Translations under genes and position numbers: made by a program
Shown here: positions 8,880 to 17,648 of the stretch, one piece after another
How positions within the stretch are numbered: the stretch's first letter is position 1
How the letters are laid out: each line of letters begins with the position of its first letter
Assembly: GCA_002361935.1 (NCBI GenBank)
Contig: DESD01000016.1
Coordinates: 9,017-73,016 of the forward strand
Direction of reading: 5' to 3'
Source: Ruminococcaceae bacterium UBA3323
GTDB lineage: Bacteria; Bacillota; Clostridia; Oscillospirales; Acutalibacteraceae
DNA length: 64,000 bases
Notes under the pieces: generated by a model
Told to the model about the DNA's origin: nothing
The model's input: the letters and a program-made list of their open reading frames with translations, nothing else
The model's database searches: none

Positions 8880-8908
8880 AGTTTATCAATCAAACGGTGA
8901 TTTGTCAA
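8880..8908 (-). promoter_or_regulatory. Promoter of the PASTA pseudokinase gene
   Basis: On the - strand, -35 TTGACA (8903-8908), 17-nt spacer, -10 TAAACT (8880-8885), ending about 37 bases before the start codon. Confidence 0.55.
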
Positions 8909-8949
8909 GAAAACTAAAATGTATACTTTGTTAATTTATTTCTTTTAAA

Positions 8950-8978
8950 TTGATTTCGGACAATTTATAGTATATAAT
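8950..8978 (+). promoter_or_regulatory. Promoter of yhaM-prmA-hydrolase
   Basis: -35 TTGATT (8950-8955), 17-nt spacer, consensus -10 TATAAT (8973-8978), about 30 bases before the yhaM ATG. It is back to back with the pseudokinase promoter. Confidence 0.6.
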
Positions 8979-9008
8979 TAACCTGTACAATTATTATGAG
9001 GTGATACA

Positions 9009-9974
9009 ATGAATTTTAAAACTCTGCCAAACGGAATGTGCGACGGCTTTGTTATTTTGAAAAAATGCGAAGTAAAAAGCTCAAAGAACGGTTCCTCCTA
9101 TCTTGATTTAATTTTGGGGGATAAGGATGGGGAAATCCCGGCAAAGCTTTGGGATTATACCGATAATGGCTTATATGAGGCTGAAATGATTGTAAAGGTA
9201 AGGGGCACGATTGAGCAGTATAACGGAAAAGACCAGTTCAGAATTGCGCAGATACGCCCTGTTGCTTCAACTGACGATTATAACATTGCAGACCTTGTGC
9301 CTGCAAGTGAGGTTGGCGGAGAGCAGATATTTAACATGCTTTTGAAGCGTGTAAATTCGTTTACGGACAATGATTTGAAAGGCATTGTGCTTTCGGTTTT
9401 GGAGGATAAAAAGAGCCTGCTTGTAAACTGCCCGGCTGCCTTCAGACTTCACCACGCTATGGTTGGCGGATTAATGCTTCACACCATGTCCATCGTCAGA
9501 ATGGCGGAAGAAATCTGCAAAATTTATCCAAATATAGACAGGGAGCTTCTGCTTTCGGGCGCAATTCTTCATGACACAGCCAAAACATGGGAGTTTGAAC
9601 TGAACAAAACAGGACTTGTTAAAGGCTACAGCACTGAGGGCGAGCTTATCGGCCATCTTGTAAAAGGTGCAATGTATGTTGAGGAAGCGGCAAACAAACT
9701 GGGAATCAAAAGCGAAAAGGTTGTACTGCTTCAGCATATGATTTTAAGCCACCACGGCGTTCCCGAATTCGGCTCTCCGATCAGGCCCATGTTTCTGGAA
9801 GCGGAAATTCTATCTGCCCTTGACTCGCTTGATGCAACAATATTTGAAATAAACAATGCCACCGGCAAGGTTAAGGCAGGGGAATTTACAGACAGGCAGT
9901 GGGCGCTTGACAACAGAAAGCTTTATAACCACGGCCTTACAAATCATGAACACAAAGTTAACCTTGGAGAATAA
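9009..9974 (+). CDS. yhaM: 3'-5' exoribonuclease YhaM family (OB-fold plus HD domain)
   Basis: The 321-residue protein starts with an OB-fold nucleic-acid-binding domain (DLILGDKDGEIPAKLWD, about residues 1-90). An HD hydrolase domain follows, with LHHAMVGGLMLHTMS, the metal pair AILHDTAKTWE, and a later conserved HH in LSHHG. YhaM trims short single-stranded RNA or DNA from the 3' end in low-GC Gram-positive bacteria. Length is typical (about 314 in Bacillus subtilis). The start is ATG after GAGGTG. The next gene begins six bases after the stop. Confidence 0.9.
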   Translation: MNFKTLPNGMCDGFVILKKCEVKSSKNGSSYLDLILGDKDGEIPAKLWDYTDNGLYEAEMIVKVRGTIEQYNGKDQFRIAQIRPVASTDDYNIADLVPASEVGGEQIFNMLLKRVNSFTDNDLKGIVLSVLEDKKSLLVNCPAAFRLHHAMVGGLMLHTMSIVRMAEEICKIYPNIDRELLLSGAILHDTAKTWEFELNKTGLVKGYSTEGELIGHLVKGAMYVEEAANKLGIKSEKVVLLQHMILSHHGVPEFGSPIRPMFLEAEILSALDSLDATIFEINNATGKVKAGEFTDRQWALDNRKLYNHGLTNHEHKVNLGE

Positions 9975-9979
9975 GCATA

Positions 9980-10918
9980 ATGGAAAATGTTTTGGAAAAC
10001 TGGGCTGAAATAGCCATAACCGTAAAAACAGAGGATATTGAAACCGCAGGAAATATTGCAAATATGGTTGTTCCTTACGGAATTTACATAGAGGATTATT
10101 CTGCACTGGAAGAGGATGCCGCAGAAATATCACATTATGATTTTATTGACGAAAGCCTGCTTAATAAGGACAGAACAAAGGGAATTATTCACATTTATAT
10201 TAATCCGCATGAAAACCCGCTTGAGGCCGTTTCGTTTATAACAGAAAGACTGAACAGCGAAAATATTACACATGAGATTACCACTGCAGACTGCAGAACA
10301 GAGGACTGGGTTAATAACTGGAAGCAGTATTTTCACGCAATGCCGATAGGAAAAAAGCTGCTTATCCGACCGCTTTGGGAAGAGGAATATGATACAGACG
10401 GCAGAACCGTGCTTAACATTGAGCCGGGACTTGCATTCGGAACAGGAAGCCACCCTACAACAAAGCTTTGCCTTGAAACACTTGAACAATACATAGATAA
10501 GAATTCAACCGTACTTGATATCGGATGCGGCAGCGGAATTTTATCTATCGCCGCTCTTTTGCTCGGGGCTAAGTCCGCCTTCGGTGTTGATATAGACAAG
10601 CTTGCCGTTAAAACTGCGATTGAAAATGCAAAGGAAAACGGCTTTGTATCCCCTGCTTTTGATGCCGTAAACGGTAATCTTTCCGACAGGGTAAACGGCA
10701 AATACAATGTTATTGTTGCAAATATCGTTGCCGATATTATTATGCAGTTTAATGAAGAGGTTGCAGAATATCTTGAGGACGGCGGCATATACATTACAGG
10801 CGGCATCATAGATATAAGAAAGGATGAGGTTATCCGCTCATTTGAGCAAAACGGATTTGAAATCGTTGAAAACCGTGAAGAAAAAGGCTGGAATGTTTTT
10901 GTCTGCAAAAGGAGATAA
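9980..10918 (+). CDS. prmA: Ribosomal protein L11 methyltransferase PrmA
   Basis: This 312-residue enzyme is an S-adenosylmethionine-dependent methyltransferase of the PrmA family, which methylates ribosomal protein L11. It has the family-specific N-terminal domain with TEDWVNNWKQYFHAMPIG, then EPGLAFGTGSHPTT, the SAM-binding glycine motif VLDIGCGSGILSIAA with acidic VDID after the next strand, and the NIVADII catalytic-loop segment. Length is normal. It is tightly spaced within the yhaM-prmA-hydrolase operon. Confidence 0.94.
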   Translation: MENVLENWAEIAITVKTEDIETAGNIANMVVPYGIYIEDYSALEEDAAEISHYDFIDESLLNKDRTKGIIHIYINPHENPLEAVSFITERLNSENITHEITTADCRTEDWVNNWKQYFHAMPIGKKLLIRPLWEEEYDTDGRTVLNIEPGLAFGTGSHPTTKLCLETLEQYIDKNSTVLDIGCGSGILSIAALLLGAKSAFGVDIDKLAVKTAIENAKENGFVSPAFDAVNGNLSDRVNGKYNVIVANIVADIIMQFNEEVAEYLEDGGIYITGGIIDIRKDEVIRSFEQNGFEIVENREEKGWNVFVCKRR

Positions 10919-10921
10919 GCT

Positions 10922-11893
10922 TTGAAAACATTTTTAATCGTTGCAGGAATTGTATTGGCAGTGCTTATTCTGCTGTTATTTATTATCTGCGGATTCATAT
11001 ACAATCAGATTGTCTGGCGCAAAACCATTAAAATTCCGAAATTTATAACCAATATCATTGCAGGAAACGATATGGCTATGGAGCATTACGAAGAGGATGC
11101 GCACAGGGCGGAAGCAATACTGTTGACGCGTATTACCAGAACGGAAGAATATATTTCCGATAACGGCGAAAAGCTTATACTAAGGGTTGTTGAACCTGAA
11201 AAAAGTAACGGAAGACTTATTTTGGCCTGTCATGGGGCAAGAAGCTGGGGCGTAGGCGAATTCTGCTTTATTTCGGATTATTTCTATAAAAACGGATACA
11301 CGGTTATTATGCCCGACCACAGGGGCTGCGGCAACAGTGACGGCAAATATATGGGCTACGGCACACACGAATCCAGAGATACATATTACTGGGTGAATTA
11401 TGCAAAGCAGCATTATCCCGATTTGGATATTTTTCTCTTGGGCGTTTCAATGGGTGCCGCAACCGTGCTTATGATGAGCAAAAACGCATCGGACGCTGCC
11501 ATTAAAGGCATTATCGCAGACTGTTCCTATACGTCAGCATGGGACGAATTTTCTTACCAGCTTAAAACATCCTTTCATCTTCCGGATTTTCCGATTCTTA
11601 ATATCTGCAATCTTTACAGCAGAATGATTGCAGGCTATTCTTTTAAAGAGGCTTCCCCATTGAATGCAGTTAAGGAAGCAAAAAAGCCGATACTTTTTAT
11701 ACACGGCGGAAAAGACGATTTTGTTCCGACCTATATGGAAAAAATCCTTTACGATACCTGCTGCACGGAAAAGGAAATGCTTGTTGTTGAAAATGCAATC
11801 CACGCACGAAGCTATTACACGAATCCCGATGCATACCAAAAGGCAATAGAAAGCTTTATGAATAAATACAGCAAAACAAAAAGCAGAGTGTAA
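10922..11893 (+). CDS. Membrane-anchored alpha/beta hydrolase
   Basis: A 323-residue serine hydrolase with one N-terminal membrane segment (about residues 5-27). The alpha/beta fold shows the oxyanion motif CHGARSWG, PDHRGCGNSDG, the nucleophile elbow GVSMGAA, and a late acidic/His pair in IHGGKDDFVP and the last His around NAIHAR. It resembles YqkD/FrsA-like esterases; the substrate is unknown. The start is TTG at 10922 directly after an AGGAGA site, three bases past prmA. Confidence 0.82.
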   Translation: MKTFLIVAGIVLAVLILLLFIICGFIYNQIVWRKTIKIPKFITNIIAGNDMAMEHYEEDAHRAEAILLTRITRTEEYISDNGEKLILRVVEPEKSNGRLILACHGARSWGVGEFCFISDYFYKNGYTVIMPDHRGCGNSDGKYMGYGTHESRDTYYWVNYAKQHYPDLDIFLLGVSMGAATVLMMSKNASDAAIKGIIADCSYTSAWDEFSYQLKTSFHLPDFPILNICNLYSRMIAGYSFKEASPLNAVKEAKKPILFIHGGKDDFVPTYMEKILYDTCCTEKEMLVVENAIHARSYYTNPDAYQKAIESFMNKYSKTKSRV

Positions 11894-11905
11894 TACTCTG
11901 CTTTT
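11879..11905. terminator. Bidirectional intrinsic terminator
   Basis: AAGCAGAGT, a 5-nt loop, then ACTCTGCTT, with A and T runs on either side. It overlaps the last codons of the hydrolase and lies between convergent genes. Confidence 0.8.
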
Positions 11906-11907
11906 CT

Positions 11908-12444
11908 TTATCCCTTACAGCCGACACTAATATAATTGATATCGCCTATTTCATATGTTGCTTCCGGCTCACTTTCATTTATTATATTGCATTCTTCCGA
12001 CATATGAGAATATTCTTCATAAGTTTTGTATTCATTTTTCTTAGTATCAATATGAATATAAAGATTGGAATTCTGAACATCCCACCAGTTCCATTGATAA
12101 GCTTCAAGCATAAAACTGTAGCCGCATATATTCACATTTATGTGATAATCTCCATATCCATTTGCTCTTATTGAAATTATAATATCATTTCCATTATCCT
12201 TAACAGGAACACTATTCCATTCACTTCTATCAAGATATGCTGTTTTCGCTTCTATATCATCTGCCTTAACCGGTTTTCCATCTATTGTTGCAGTAAGATT
12301 AATTGTTATTCTATCGCCCTTATATGCTCTGTAATAAAAACAACTGCTTTGAAATAACTCAACTCCGTTTTGAACACAAACATAAATAAATATAACAAGC
12401 AACACTGCGATAATGGATAAAAATACTTTTTTACGTTTACTCAT
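11908..12444 (-). CDS. Hypothetical membrane-anchored extracellular protein
   Basis: I do not recognise this 178-residue protein. It has a positive N terminus (MSKRKK), one strong hydrophobic segment (about residues 7-25) without a lipobox, and then an extracellular-looking portion rich in strands, Tyr, Asn and Ile (ITINLTATIDGKPV, IIISIRANGYGDYHINV, YQWNWWDVQNSN). The pattern suggests a beta-sandwich tethered to the membrane. Base composition is more AT-rich than its neighbours. It has its own promoter and an AAGGGGA site. Its -35 box falls inside a copy of the 49-bp repeat. Confidence 0.65.
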   Translation of the reverse strand: MSKRKKVFLSIIAVLLVIFIYVCVQNGVELFQSSCFYYRAYKGDRITINLTATIDGKPVKADDIEAKTAYLDRSEWNSVPVKDNGNDIIISIRANGYGDYHINVNICGYSFMLEAYQWNWWDVQNSNLYIHIDTKKNEYKTYEEYSHMSEECNIINESEPEATYEIGDINYISVGCKG

Positions 12445-12467
12445 AAAAATATCCCCTTGCTGATTAC

Positions 12468-12496
12468 ATTATATCAACAAGGGGAATTTGCTTCAA
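12468..12496 (-). promoter_or_regulatory. Promoter of the hypothetical membrane protein gene
   Basis: On the - strand, -35 TTGAAG (12491-12496, inside the repeat), 17-nt spacer, consensus -10 TATAAT (12468-12473), about 24 bases before the start codon. Confidence 0.5.
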
Positions 12497-12537
12497 TGAA
12501 TTTGTAATGGATTCATTCCACGCATAGTAGAATTTAC
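12489..12537 (-). repeat. 49-bp intergenic repeat, copy 1
   Basis: It matches the segment at 48671-48719 at 38 of 49 positions without gaps. It begins TGCTTCAATGAATTT on the + strand and contains a TTCCAC-loop-GTAGAA partial hairpin. It lies between thrS and the hypothetical gene. Confidence 0.6.
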
Positions 12538-12538
12538 A

Positions 12539-14449
12539 TCAAAGTGCTTTTGTTTCAATTTCCTCAACAATATCCATTATAAAGCTTTCAACGCTCATTG
12601 CACCCTTTTCGCCTTCTTTTCTGGAACGGACGGAAACTGTATTATTTTCAATATCCTTGTCACCGACAATCAGCATATAGGGAACCTTTTCAAGCTGAGC
12701 AGAACGGATTTTGAAGCCGATTTTTTCGCTTCTGTCATCCACCTCAACACGAATACCTGCTGCTTCAAGCCGCTTTTTGATTTCATAAATTCTGTCAAGA
12801 TGTCTGTCTGCAATCGGAAGCATCTTAACCTGAACAGGTGCAAGCCAGGTTGGAAAAGCGCCGGCAAAATGCTCTGTAAGAATACCGATAAATCTTTCAA
12901 TACTTCCGAAAACAACTCTATGAATCATAATAGGTCTGTGCTTTTCGCCGTCTGAACCGATATATTCAAGTTCAAATCTTTCGGGAAGCTGGAAATCAAG
13001 CTGAATTGTACCGCACTGCCATGTTCTGCCAAGGCAATCCGTAAGATGAAAATCAAGCTTTGGTCCATAGAAAGCACCATCACCCTCATTTACCTCATAA
13101 TCATAGCCCAATTCTGTAATCGCATTACGCAATGCATCTGTAGCAATATCCCAATCTTCTTTTGCACCCATTGAATCTTCAGGCTGTGTTGAAAGTTCAA
13201 TATGATATTCAAACCCAAAGGTACTGTAAACCTTGTCAATCAGACTTACTACACCCTTAATTTCATCCTTAATCTGCTCTCTTGTCATAAAGATATGTGC
13301 ATCATCCTGCGTAAAACAACGAACTCTCATAAGTCCGTGCAGCGCACCTGAAAGTTCATGCCTGTGGACTAAACCAAGCTCACCCATTCTGAGAGGAAGC
13401 TCTTTATAGGAATGCATTTTTGTTTTGTAAACAAGAATGCCGCCCGGGCAGTTCATAGGTTTAACAGCAAAATCCGTATCATCAATAACCGTTGTATACA
13501 TATTTTCTTTATAATGATCCCAATGGCCGCTTCTTTCCCATAAAGCGCGATTAAGCATCATCGGAGACTGAATTTCATCATAGCCTGCTTCTCTGTGAAT
13601 TTCTCTCCAATAATCAACAAGCGTATTCTTTAAAATCATACCCTTTGGTAAGAAGAACGGGAAGCCCGGTCCCTCTTCCATAATCGTAAACAATTCAAGC
13701 TCTTTACCGATTTTTCTGTGATCACGTTTTTTAGCTTCTTCAAGCATTGTTAAATACTCTTCAAGCATTGATGCCTTTGGAAAAGCAGTTCCGTAAACAC
13801 GGCAGAGCATTTTGTTTTTAGCATCGCCTCTCCAGTAAGCACCAGTTGTCTGCGTTAATTTAAATGCTTTTACAGGCGAAACACTCATAAGATGAGGGCC
13901 TGCGCAAAGCTCTGTAAACTCGCCCTGCTTGTAAAAGCTGATAGGTTCGCCCTTTTCAGCATGCTCATGAATCAGCTCAACCTTATAGGGTTCATCCTTT
14001 TCCCGCATAAGTGCAATAGCATCGTTCGGTGAAAGCTCAAACTTTTCAAGCTCCAAGCCCTCTTTAACAATTTTTTTCATTTCAGCCTCAAGCTTTGCTA
14101 AATCATCGGGACCAAACGGTTTTTCGCCGCAGTCAAAATCATAATAAAAGCCGTTTTCAATAGCAGGACCGATTGTTAATTTAACCTCGGGGTAAAGCCT
14201 TTTAACGGCCTGTGCCATAATATGAGATGCCGTATGATTAAAGGTACGTTTGCCGTCCTCATCATCAAAGGTTAAAATTTCAAGCTCGCAATCATTATCC
14301 ACAATTGTTCTTAAATCCCTTACCTCGCCGTTAATTCGGCAGGAGCAGGCATTTCTGAATAAGCCCATTGAAATTTCCTTTGCAATATCTGCAACAGAAA
14401 TTCCATTTTCAAATTCACGGATTTCTCCGCCTTTTAATGTAACTTTCAT
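12539..14449 (-). CDS. thrS: Threonyl-tRNA synthetase
   Basis: The 636-residue class II synthetase charges tRNA-Thr. Domains in order are the N-terminal TGS domain (about 1-62), the editing domain with HTASHIMAQAV and the YYDFDCG segment, the catalytic core with motif 2 (RMGELGLVHRHE), the zinc-site residues around MNCPGG, and motif 3 (RPIMIHRVVFGSIERF), and the C-terminal anticodon-binding domain. Length is normal. The SD (GGAGGA) lies just before the ATG. Expression is controlled by the Thr T-box leader directly upstream. Confidence 0.97.
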   Translation of the reverse strand: MKVTLKGGEIREFENGISVADIAKEISMGLFRNACSCRINGEVRDLRTIVDNDCELEILTFDDEDGKRTFNHTASHIMAQAVKRLYPEVKLTIGPAIENGFYYDFDCGEKPFGPDDLAKLEAEMKKIVKEGLELEKFELSPNDAIALMREKDEPYKVELIHEHAEKGEPISFYKQGEFTELCAGPHLMSVSPVKAFKLTQTTGAYWRGDAKNKMLCRVYGTAFPKASMLEEYLTMLEEAKKRDHRKIGKELELFTIMEEGPGFPFFLPKGMILKNTLVDYWREIHREAGYDEIQSPMMLNRALWERSGHWDHYKENMYTTVIDDTDFAVKPMNCPGGILVYKTKMHSYKELPLRMGELGLVHRHELSGALHGLMRVRCFTQDDAHIFMTREQIKDEIKGVVSLIDKVYSTFGFEYHIELSTQPEDSMGAKEDWDIATDALRNAITELGYDYEVNEGDGAFYGPKLDFHLTDCLGRTWQCGTIQLDFQLPERFELEYIGSDGEKHRPIMIHRVVFGSIERFIGILTEHFAGAFPTWLAPVQVKMLPIADRHLDRIYEIKKRLEAAGIRVEVDDRSEKIGFKIRSAQLEKVPYMLIVGDKDIENNTVSVRSRKEGEKGAMSVESFIMDIVEEIETKAL

Positions 14450-14461
14450 AATTTCCTCCTT

Positions 14462-14499
14462 AAAAAATAAAAAATCACCCTGTAAAAACTACAGGGTGA
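14462..14499 (-). terminator. T-box regulated terminator of thrS
   Basis: The stem TCACCCTGTA (14475-14484) pairs with TACAGGGTGA (14490-14499) over a 5-nt loop, followed by a long T-rich run on the - strand. It forms the off state of the T-box. Confidence 0.9.
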
Positions 14500-14759
14500 A
14501 AAATAAATTCCACGGTTCCACCTGAATTGCACATTGCTGTGCCGCTCAATTAGGCAATGAATAAAAATCTGAACCGTGATTTAGAATTTTGGCAGTTCGG
14601 ATTACTCTTTATTGCCTGCATCTTTAACGCAGATATACGGCCGGTATTGGCGGCTCTCAGGGATGGTGGCTTACGGCTTTTTATGCGCTTATTTCAGCAG
14701 GAAAGCGCTCTCTGGAATAAAAAGTTTTCGCAGTCTTGTTCCCGTCACAGATTTAATAT
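14475..14759 (-). promoter_or_regulatory. T-box riboswitch (Thr) upstream of thrS
   Basis: The - strand leader shows the elements of a T-box. There is an AGAGAG K-turn motif, a distal stem-loop with CTGCTGAAA, and an upper stem I CTTTTTAT/ATAAAAAG. On the 3' side of the specifier loop is GCCACCATCCC, with ACC (a Thr codon, 14665-14667) followed by the usual purine. The conserved T-box sequence GGTGGAACCGTG (14511-14522) carries the bulge that pairs with the tRNA NCCA end. Uncharged tRNA-Thr would stabilise the antiterminator and let thrS be read. The specifier assignment is inferred from my hand folding. Confidence 0.9.
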
Positions 14760-14765
14760 AACACC

Positions 14766-14793
14766 ATTATAGCACTATTATTTGAAATGTCAA
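14766..14793 (-). promoter_or_regulatory. Promoter of the thrS T-box leader
   Basis: On the - strand, consensus -35 TTGACA (14788-14793), 16-nt spacer, consensus -10 TATAAT (14766-14771). Confidence 0.8.
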
Positions 14794-14881
14794 TCCAAAA
14801 TATACTGCCCCATGCAATGAACAGCGGAACAAAATAAGGTGTGGCTCTTGTTAGGCTATATACTATATAATTTATAAAAAC

Positions 14882-14910
14882 TTGACAGATACAAGATATA
14901 GGTGTATTAT
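14882..14910 (+). promoter_or_regulatory. Promoter of rny
   Basis: Consensus -35 TTGACA (14882-14887), 17-nt spacer, -10 TATTAT (14905-14910). It gives a leader of about 145 nt before rny that contains a short open frame and a small GGCAAT/ATTGCC hairpin. Confidence 0.7.
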
Positions 14911-14935
14911 ATTTTAGAAGTTCTACATACTGAAA

Positions 14936-15058
14936 ATGAAACTTCACAAAGATAATTTGCATTTAAACTGTACCTTTTCTGATGATTATCAACAGGCAAT
15001 TTTATTGCCGAGGCATAAAAAGCCACAAAAAAATTTATACAGAAGGAGGTGCTATTGA
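14936..15058 (+). CDS. Possible 40-codon upstream ORF in the rny leader
   Basis: An ATG frame begins about 20 bases after the predicted transcription start and ends with TGA three bases before the rny ATG. Its last codons cover the rny ribosome binding site AGAAGGAGGTG. The peptide is 40 residues, hydrophilic and Lys/Arg-rich at its end. No SD precedes it. It could couple translation to rny or be a chance frame in AT-rich DNA; I lean towards chance. Confidence 0.2.
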   Translation: MKLHKDNLHLNCTFSDDYQQAILLPRHKKPQKNLYRRRCY

Positions 15059-15061
15059 TTT

Positions 15062-16615
15062 ATGGAAATTCCAGTTGTTATAGGCATTGCTGCTGCCGTT
15101 GCAGTTGTTTTCACGGTTTTGGGCTTTTTTATCGGCTCATTTGTAAGGATGAAAACAAGCGAAAAAGAAATCGGATCTGCATCGCAGGAAGCAACACGAA
15201 TAATTAATAACGCATTAACGGAAGCTGAGGCTGCAAAAAAAGCAAGCCTTGTTGAAGCTAAAGACGAAATTCACAAGCTTCGTTCAGACGCAGACAAAGA
15301 AATCCGCGAAAGAAGAAGCGAAGTTCAAAGGCAGGAAAACCGCCTTACACAAAGAGAAGAATACCTTGATAAAAAGGCTGATTCCCTTGAAACAAAAAGT
15401 GAAAATTTAAGCCAGAAGCTTAAAGAAGCGGAAGAAAATTTACAGGAAATCGATAGCATCAAGAAAAGCCAGTTTGATATGCTTGAGCGTATCTCAGGTC
15501 TTACACAAGAGCAGGCGAAAGCCCAGCTTTTAAGCACACTTGAAGAAGAGCTTGATACAGAAAAGAGCAAGCGTATTCTTGAGCACGAGCAGATGATCAG
15601 AGATCAGAGCGAAGTAATTGCAAGAGAAATTATAGGCACAGCCATTCAGCGTTGTGCAGCAGACCATACAGCAGAAACAACCGTTTCCGTTGTTGCACTT
15701 CCCAATGATGAAATGAAGGGAAGAATCATCGGCCGAGAGGGCAGAAATATCCGTTCGCTCGAAACAATCACAGGCGTTGAGCTCATTATTGACGATACAC
15801 CGGAAGCCATCACAATCAGTTCCTTTGATCCTGTAAGAAGGGAAATTGCAAGGCTTACTCTTGAAAGGCTGATTCAGGACGGGCGAATTCACCCAACCCG
15901 TATTGAAGAGATGTTTGATAAATCAACAAGAGAAGTTAATGCAATTATCAAGCAGGAGGGTGAAAAGGCTGTTCTTGCTGCGAACTGCGGTTCCGTTCAT
16001 CCTGAGCTTGTAAAGCTTCTTGGAAGATTAAAGTACCGCACCTCATACGGACAAAGCGTTCTTAAGCACAGCCTTGAGGTAAGCTATATTGCAGGGCTTA
16101 TGGCTGCCGAACTCGGAGCAGATGAAAAGCAGGCCCGCAGAGCAGGACTTCTTCACGATATCGGTAAGGCACTTGACCAGGAAATGGAAGGCTCTCATAT
16201 TGCACTTGGTGTTGAATACGCACGCAAGTATAAAGAAAATGAAAAGATTCTTCATGCCATTGCAGCCCATCACGGTGAAATTGAATGCAAAACAGTTGTT
16301 GCATGCCTTGTTCAGGCAGCCGATGCTGTTTCGGCAGCAAGGCCGGGCGCAAGACGGGAAAACATTGAAAACTATATCAAGCGCTTACAGCAGCTTGAAG
16401 AAATTTCAACAAGCTTTGACGGCGTTGAAAGAGCATATGCAATTCAGGCAGGCCGTGAGGTTAGGGTTATGGTTAAGCCTGATGCCGTCAGCGATGAAAA
16501 AATGCCTTATATTGCGCATGAAATTGCAAAGAAAATAGAATCTGAAATGGAATATCCGGGTCAGATTAAGGTTAATATTATTCGTGAATCAAGAGCATTT
16601 GATGTTGCAAAATAA
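15062..16615 (+). CDS. rny: Ribonuclease Y
   Basis: The 517-residue endoribonuclease is the main mRNA decay initiator in many Firmicutes and sits on the inner face of the membrane. It has an N-terminal membrane helix (about 3-28), a long charged coiled coil (about 30-200), a KH RNA-binding domain with [15 protein letters not shown], and an HD domain with [11 protein letters not shown] and LLHDIGKA, the metal-dependent nuclease site. Length and order are standard. The ATG follows a strong GGAGGTG. It is monocistronic here, with its own promoter and terminator, and is not followed by ymdB as in many relatives. Confidence 0.97.
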   Translation: MEIPVVIGIAAAVAVVFTVLGFFIGSFVRMKTSEKEIGSASQEATRIINNALTEAEAAKKASLVEAKDEIHKLRSDADKEIRERRSEVQRQENRLTQREEYLDKKADSLETKSENLSQKLKEAEENLQEIDSIKKSQFDMLERISGLTQEQAKAQLLSTLEEELDTEKSKRILEHEQMIRDQSEVIAREIIGTAIQRCAADHTAETTVSVVALPNDEMKGRIIGREGRNIRSLETITGVELIIDDTPEAITISSFDPVRREIARLTLERLIQDGRIHPTRIEEMFDKSTREVNAIIKQEGEKAVLAANCGSVHPELVKLLGRLKYRTSYGQSVLKHSLEVSYIAGLMAAELGADEKQARRAGLLHDIGKALDQEMEGSHIALGVEYARKYKENEKILHAIAAHHGEIECKTVVACLVQAADAVSAARPGARRENIENYIKRLQQLEEISTSFDGVERAYAIQAGREVRVMVKPDAVSDEKMPYIAHEIAKKIESEMEYPGQIKVNIIRESRAFDVAK

Positions 16616-16650
16616 TAAGCTTTACGGATTCAGTATTTTAACTCATTGAA

Positions 16651-16678
16651 AAAGGATGTCCTAGGTCATCCTTTTTTT
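16651..16678 (+). terminator. Intrinsic terminator of rny
   Basis: AAAGGATG (16651-16658) pairs with CATCCTTT (16667-16674) and is followed by a T-run. Confidence 0.85.
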
Positions 16679-16733
16679 GATATAAATAAACAATTCATCC
16701 AGCCTTTGCATTACCTTTAATAAAGGAGAAAAA

Positions 16734-17648
16734 ATGAACAGTATTATTAAAATCCGCAATCTGAATAAATCCTTCGGCAGCATCAAAGCGGTAAATGATT
16801 TAAGCTTTGATGTGCATGAGGGAGAATTATTTGCATTTCTTGGGGTAAACGGTGCAGGAAAATCTACAACAATCAATATTATCTGCGGTCAGTTAGGCTA
16901 TGACAGCGGAAGCGTTGTTATTGACGGAAACAGTCTTAGCGGCAACAGCAAGGATATAAAAAGTGCACTCGGTATTGTATTTCAGAATTCCGTGCTGGAC
17001 AAGGCGCTGACTGTTTATGATAATCTTGAAAGCCGTGCCGCCCTGTACGGAATATACGGCAGCAGATTCAGAGCAAGATTAAATGAACTTGCCGAACTGC
17101 TTGATTTTAAGGATTTGCTGAAACGGACAGTCGGAAAGCTGTCCGGAGGTCAATTAAGAAGAATTGATATTGCACGGGCTTTGCTGCACAGCCCTAAAAT
17201 ACTGATTCTGGATGAACCCACAACAGGCCTTGACCCACAGACAAGAAAAACACTTTGGAATGTAATCAGCATTCTCAGAAAAGAAAAGAATATGACTGTG
17301 TTCCTTACAACCCATTATATGGAGGAAGCAGCGGAGGCAGACTATGTTGTCATCATCGACAGCGGCAGAATATCCGCAAAAGGAACACCTCTGGAACTTA
17401 AAAATGCTTACACCGGAGATTTCATTACGCTTTACGGCACAACAGATTCGGAAATCAACCTGCTTGGCTGCCCTTATGAGAAAATCAATGATTCTGCTTA
17501 CCGGGTCTCGGTAGAAAACACCGAAACGGCAACAAAGCTGATTCTGCAATATCCCCAAATTTTCCGTGATTATGAAATCACAAAAGGAAAAATGGATGAT
17601 GTATTTTTAGCCGTGACCGGCAAAAAGCTGTTAGGAGGAGAAAAATGA
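16734..17648 (+). CDS. ABC-2 type exporter, ATP-binding protein
   Basis: The 304-residue ATPase subunit has Walker A GVNGAGKST, the ABC signature LSGGQ, Walker B ILILDEPTTGLD and the H-loop TTHYMEEA. The extended C-terminal region is that of the DrrA/NodI-type exporters, whose substrates include drugs and lipids. The start ATG follows AAAGGAGA. Its stop overlaps the permease start (ATGA), so the two form one transport unit. The substrate cannot be deduced. Confidence 0.9.
   Translation: MNSIIKIRNLNKSFGSIKAVNDLSFDVHEGELFAFLGVNGAGKSTTINIICGQLGYDSGSVVIDGNSLSGNSKDIKSALGIVFQNSVLDKALTVYDNLESRAALYGIYGSRFRARLNELAELLDFKDLLKRTVGKLSGGQLRRIDIARALLHSPKILILDEPTTGLDPQTRKTLWNVISILRKEKNMTVFLTTHYMEEAAEADYVVIIDSGRISAKGTPLELKNAYTGDFITLYGTTDSEINLLGCPYEKINDSAYRVSVENTETATKLILQYPQIFRDYEITKGKMDDVFLAVTGKKLLGGEK

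Noticed and set aside
10333..11004. A 223-codon - strand frame antisense to prmA
   Set aside because: prmA on the + strand has full methyltransferase motifs and this frame has none; it is a shadow with no start signals.
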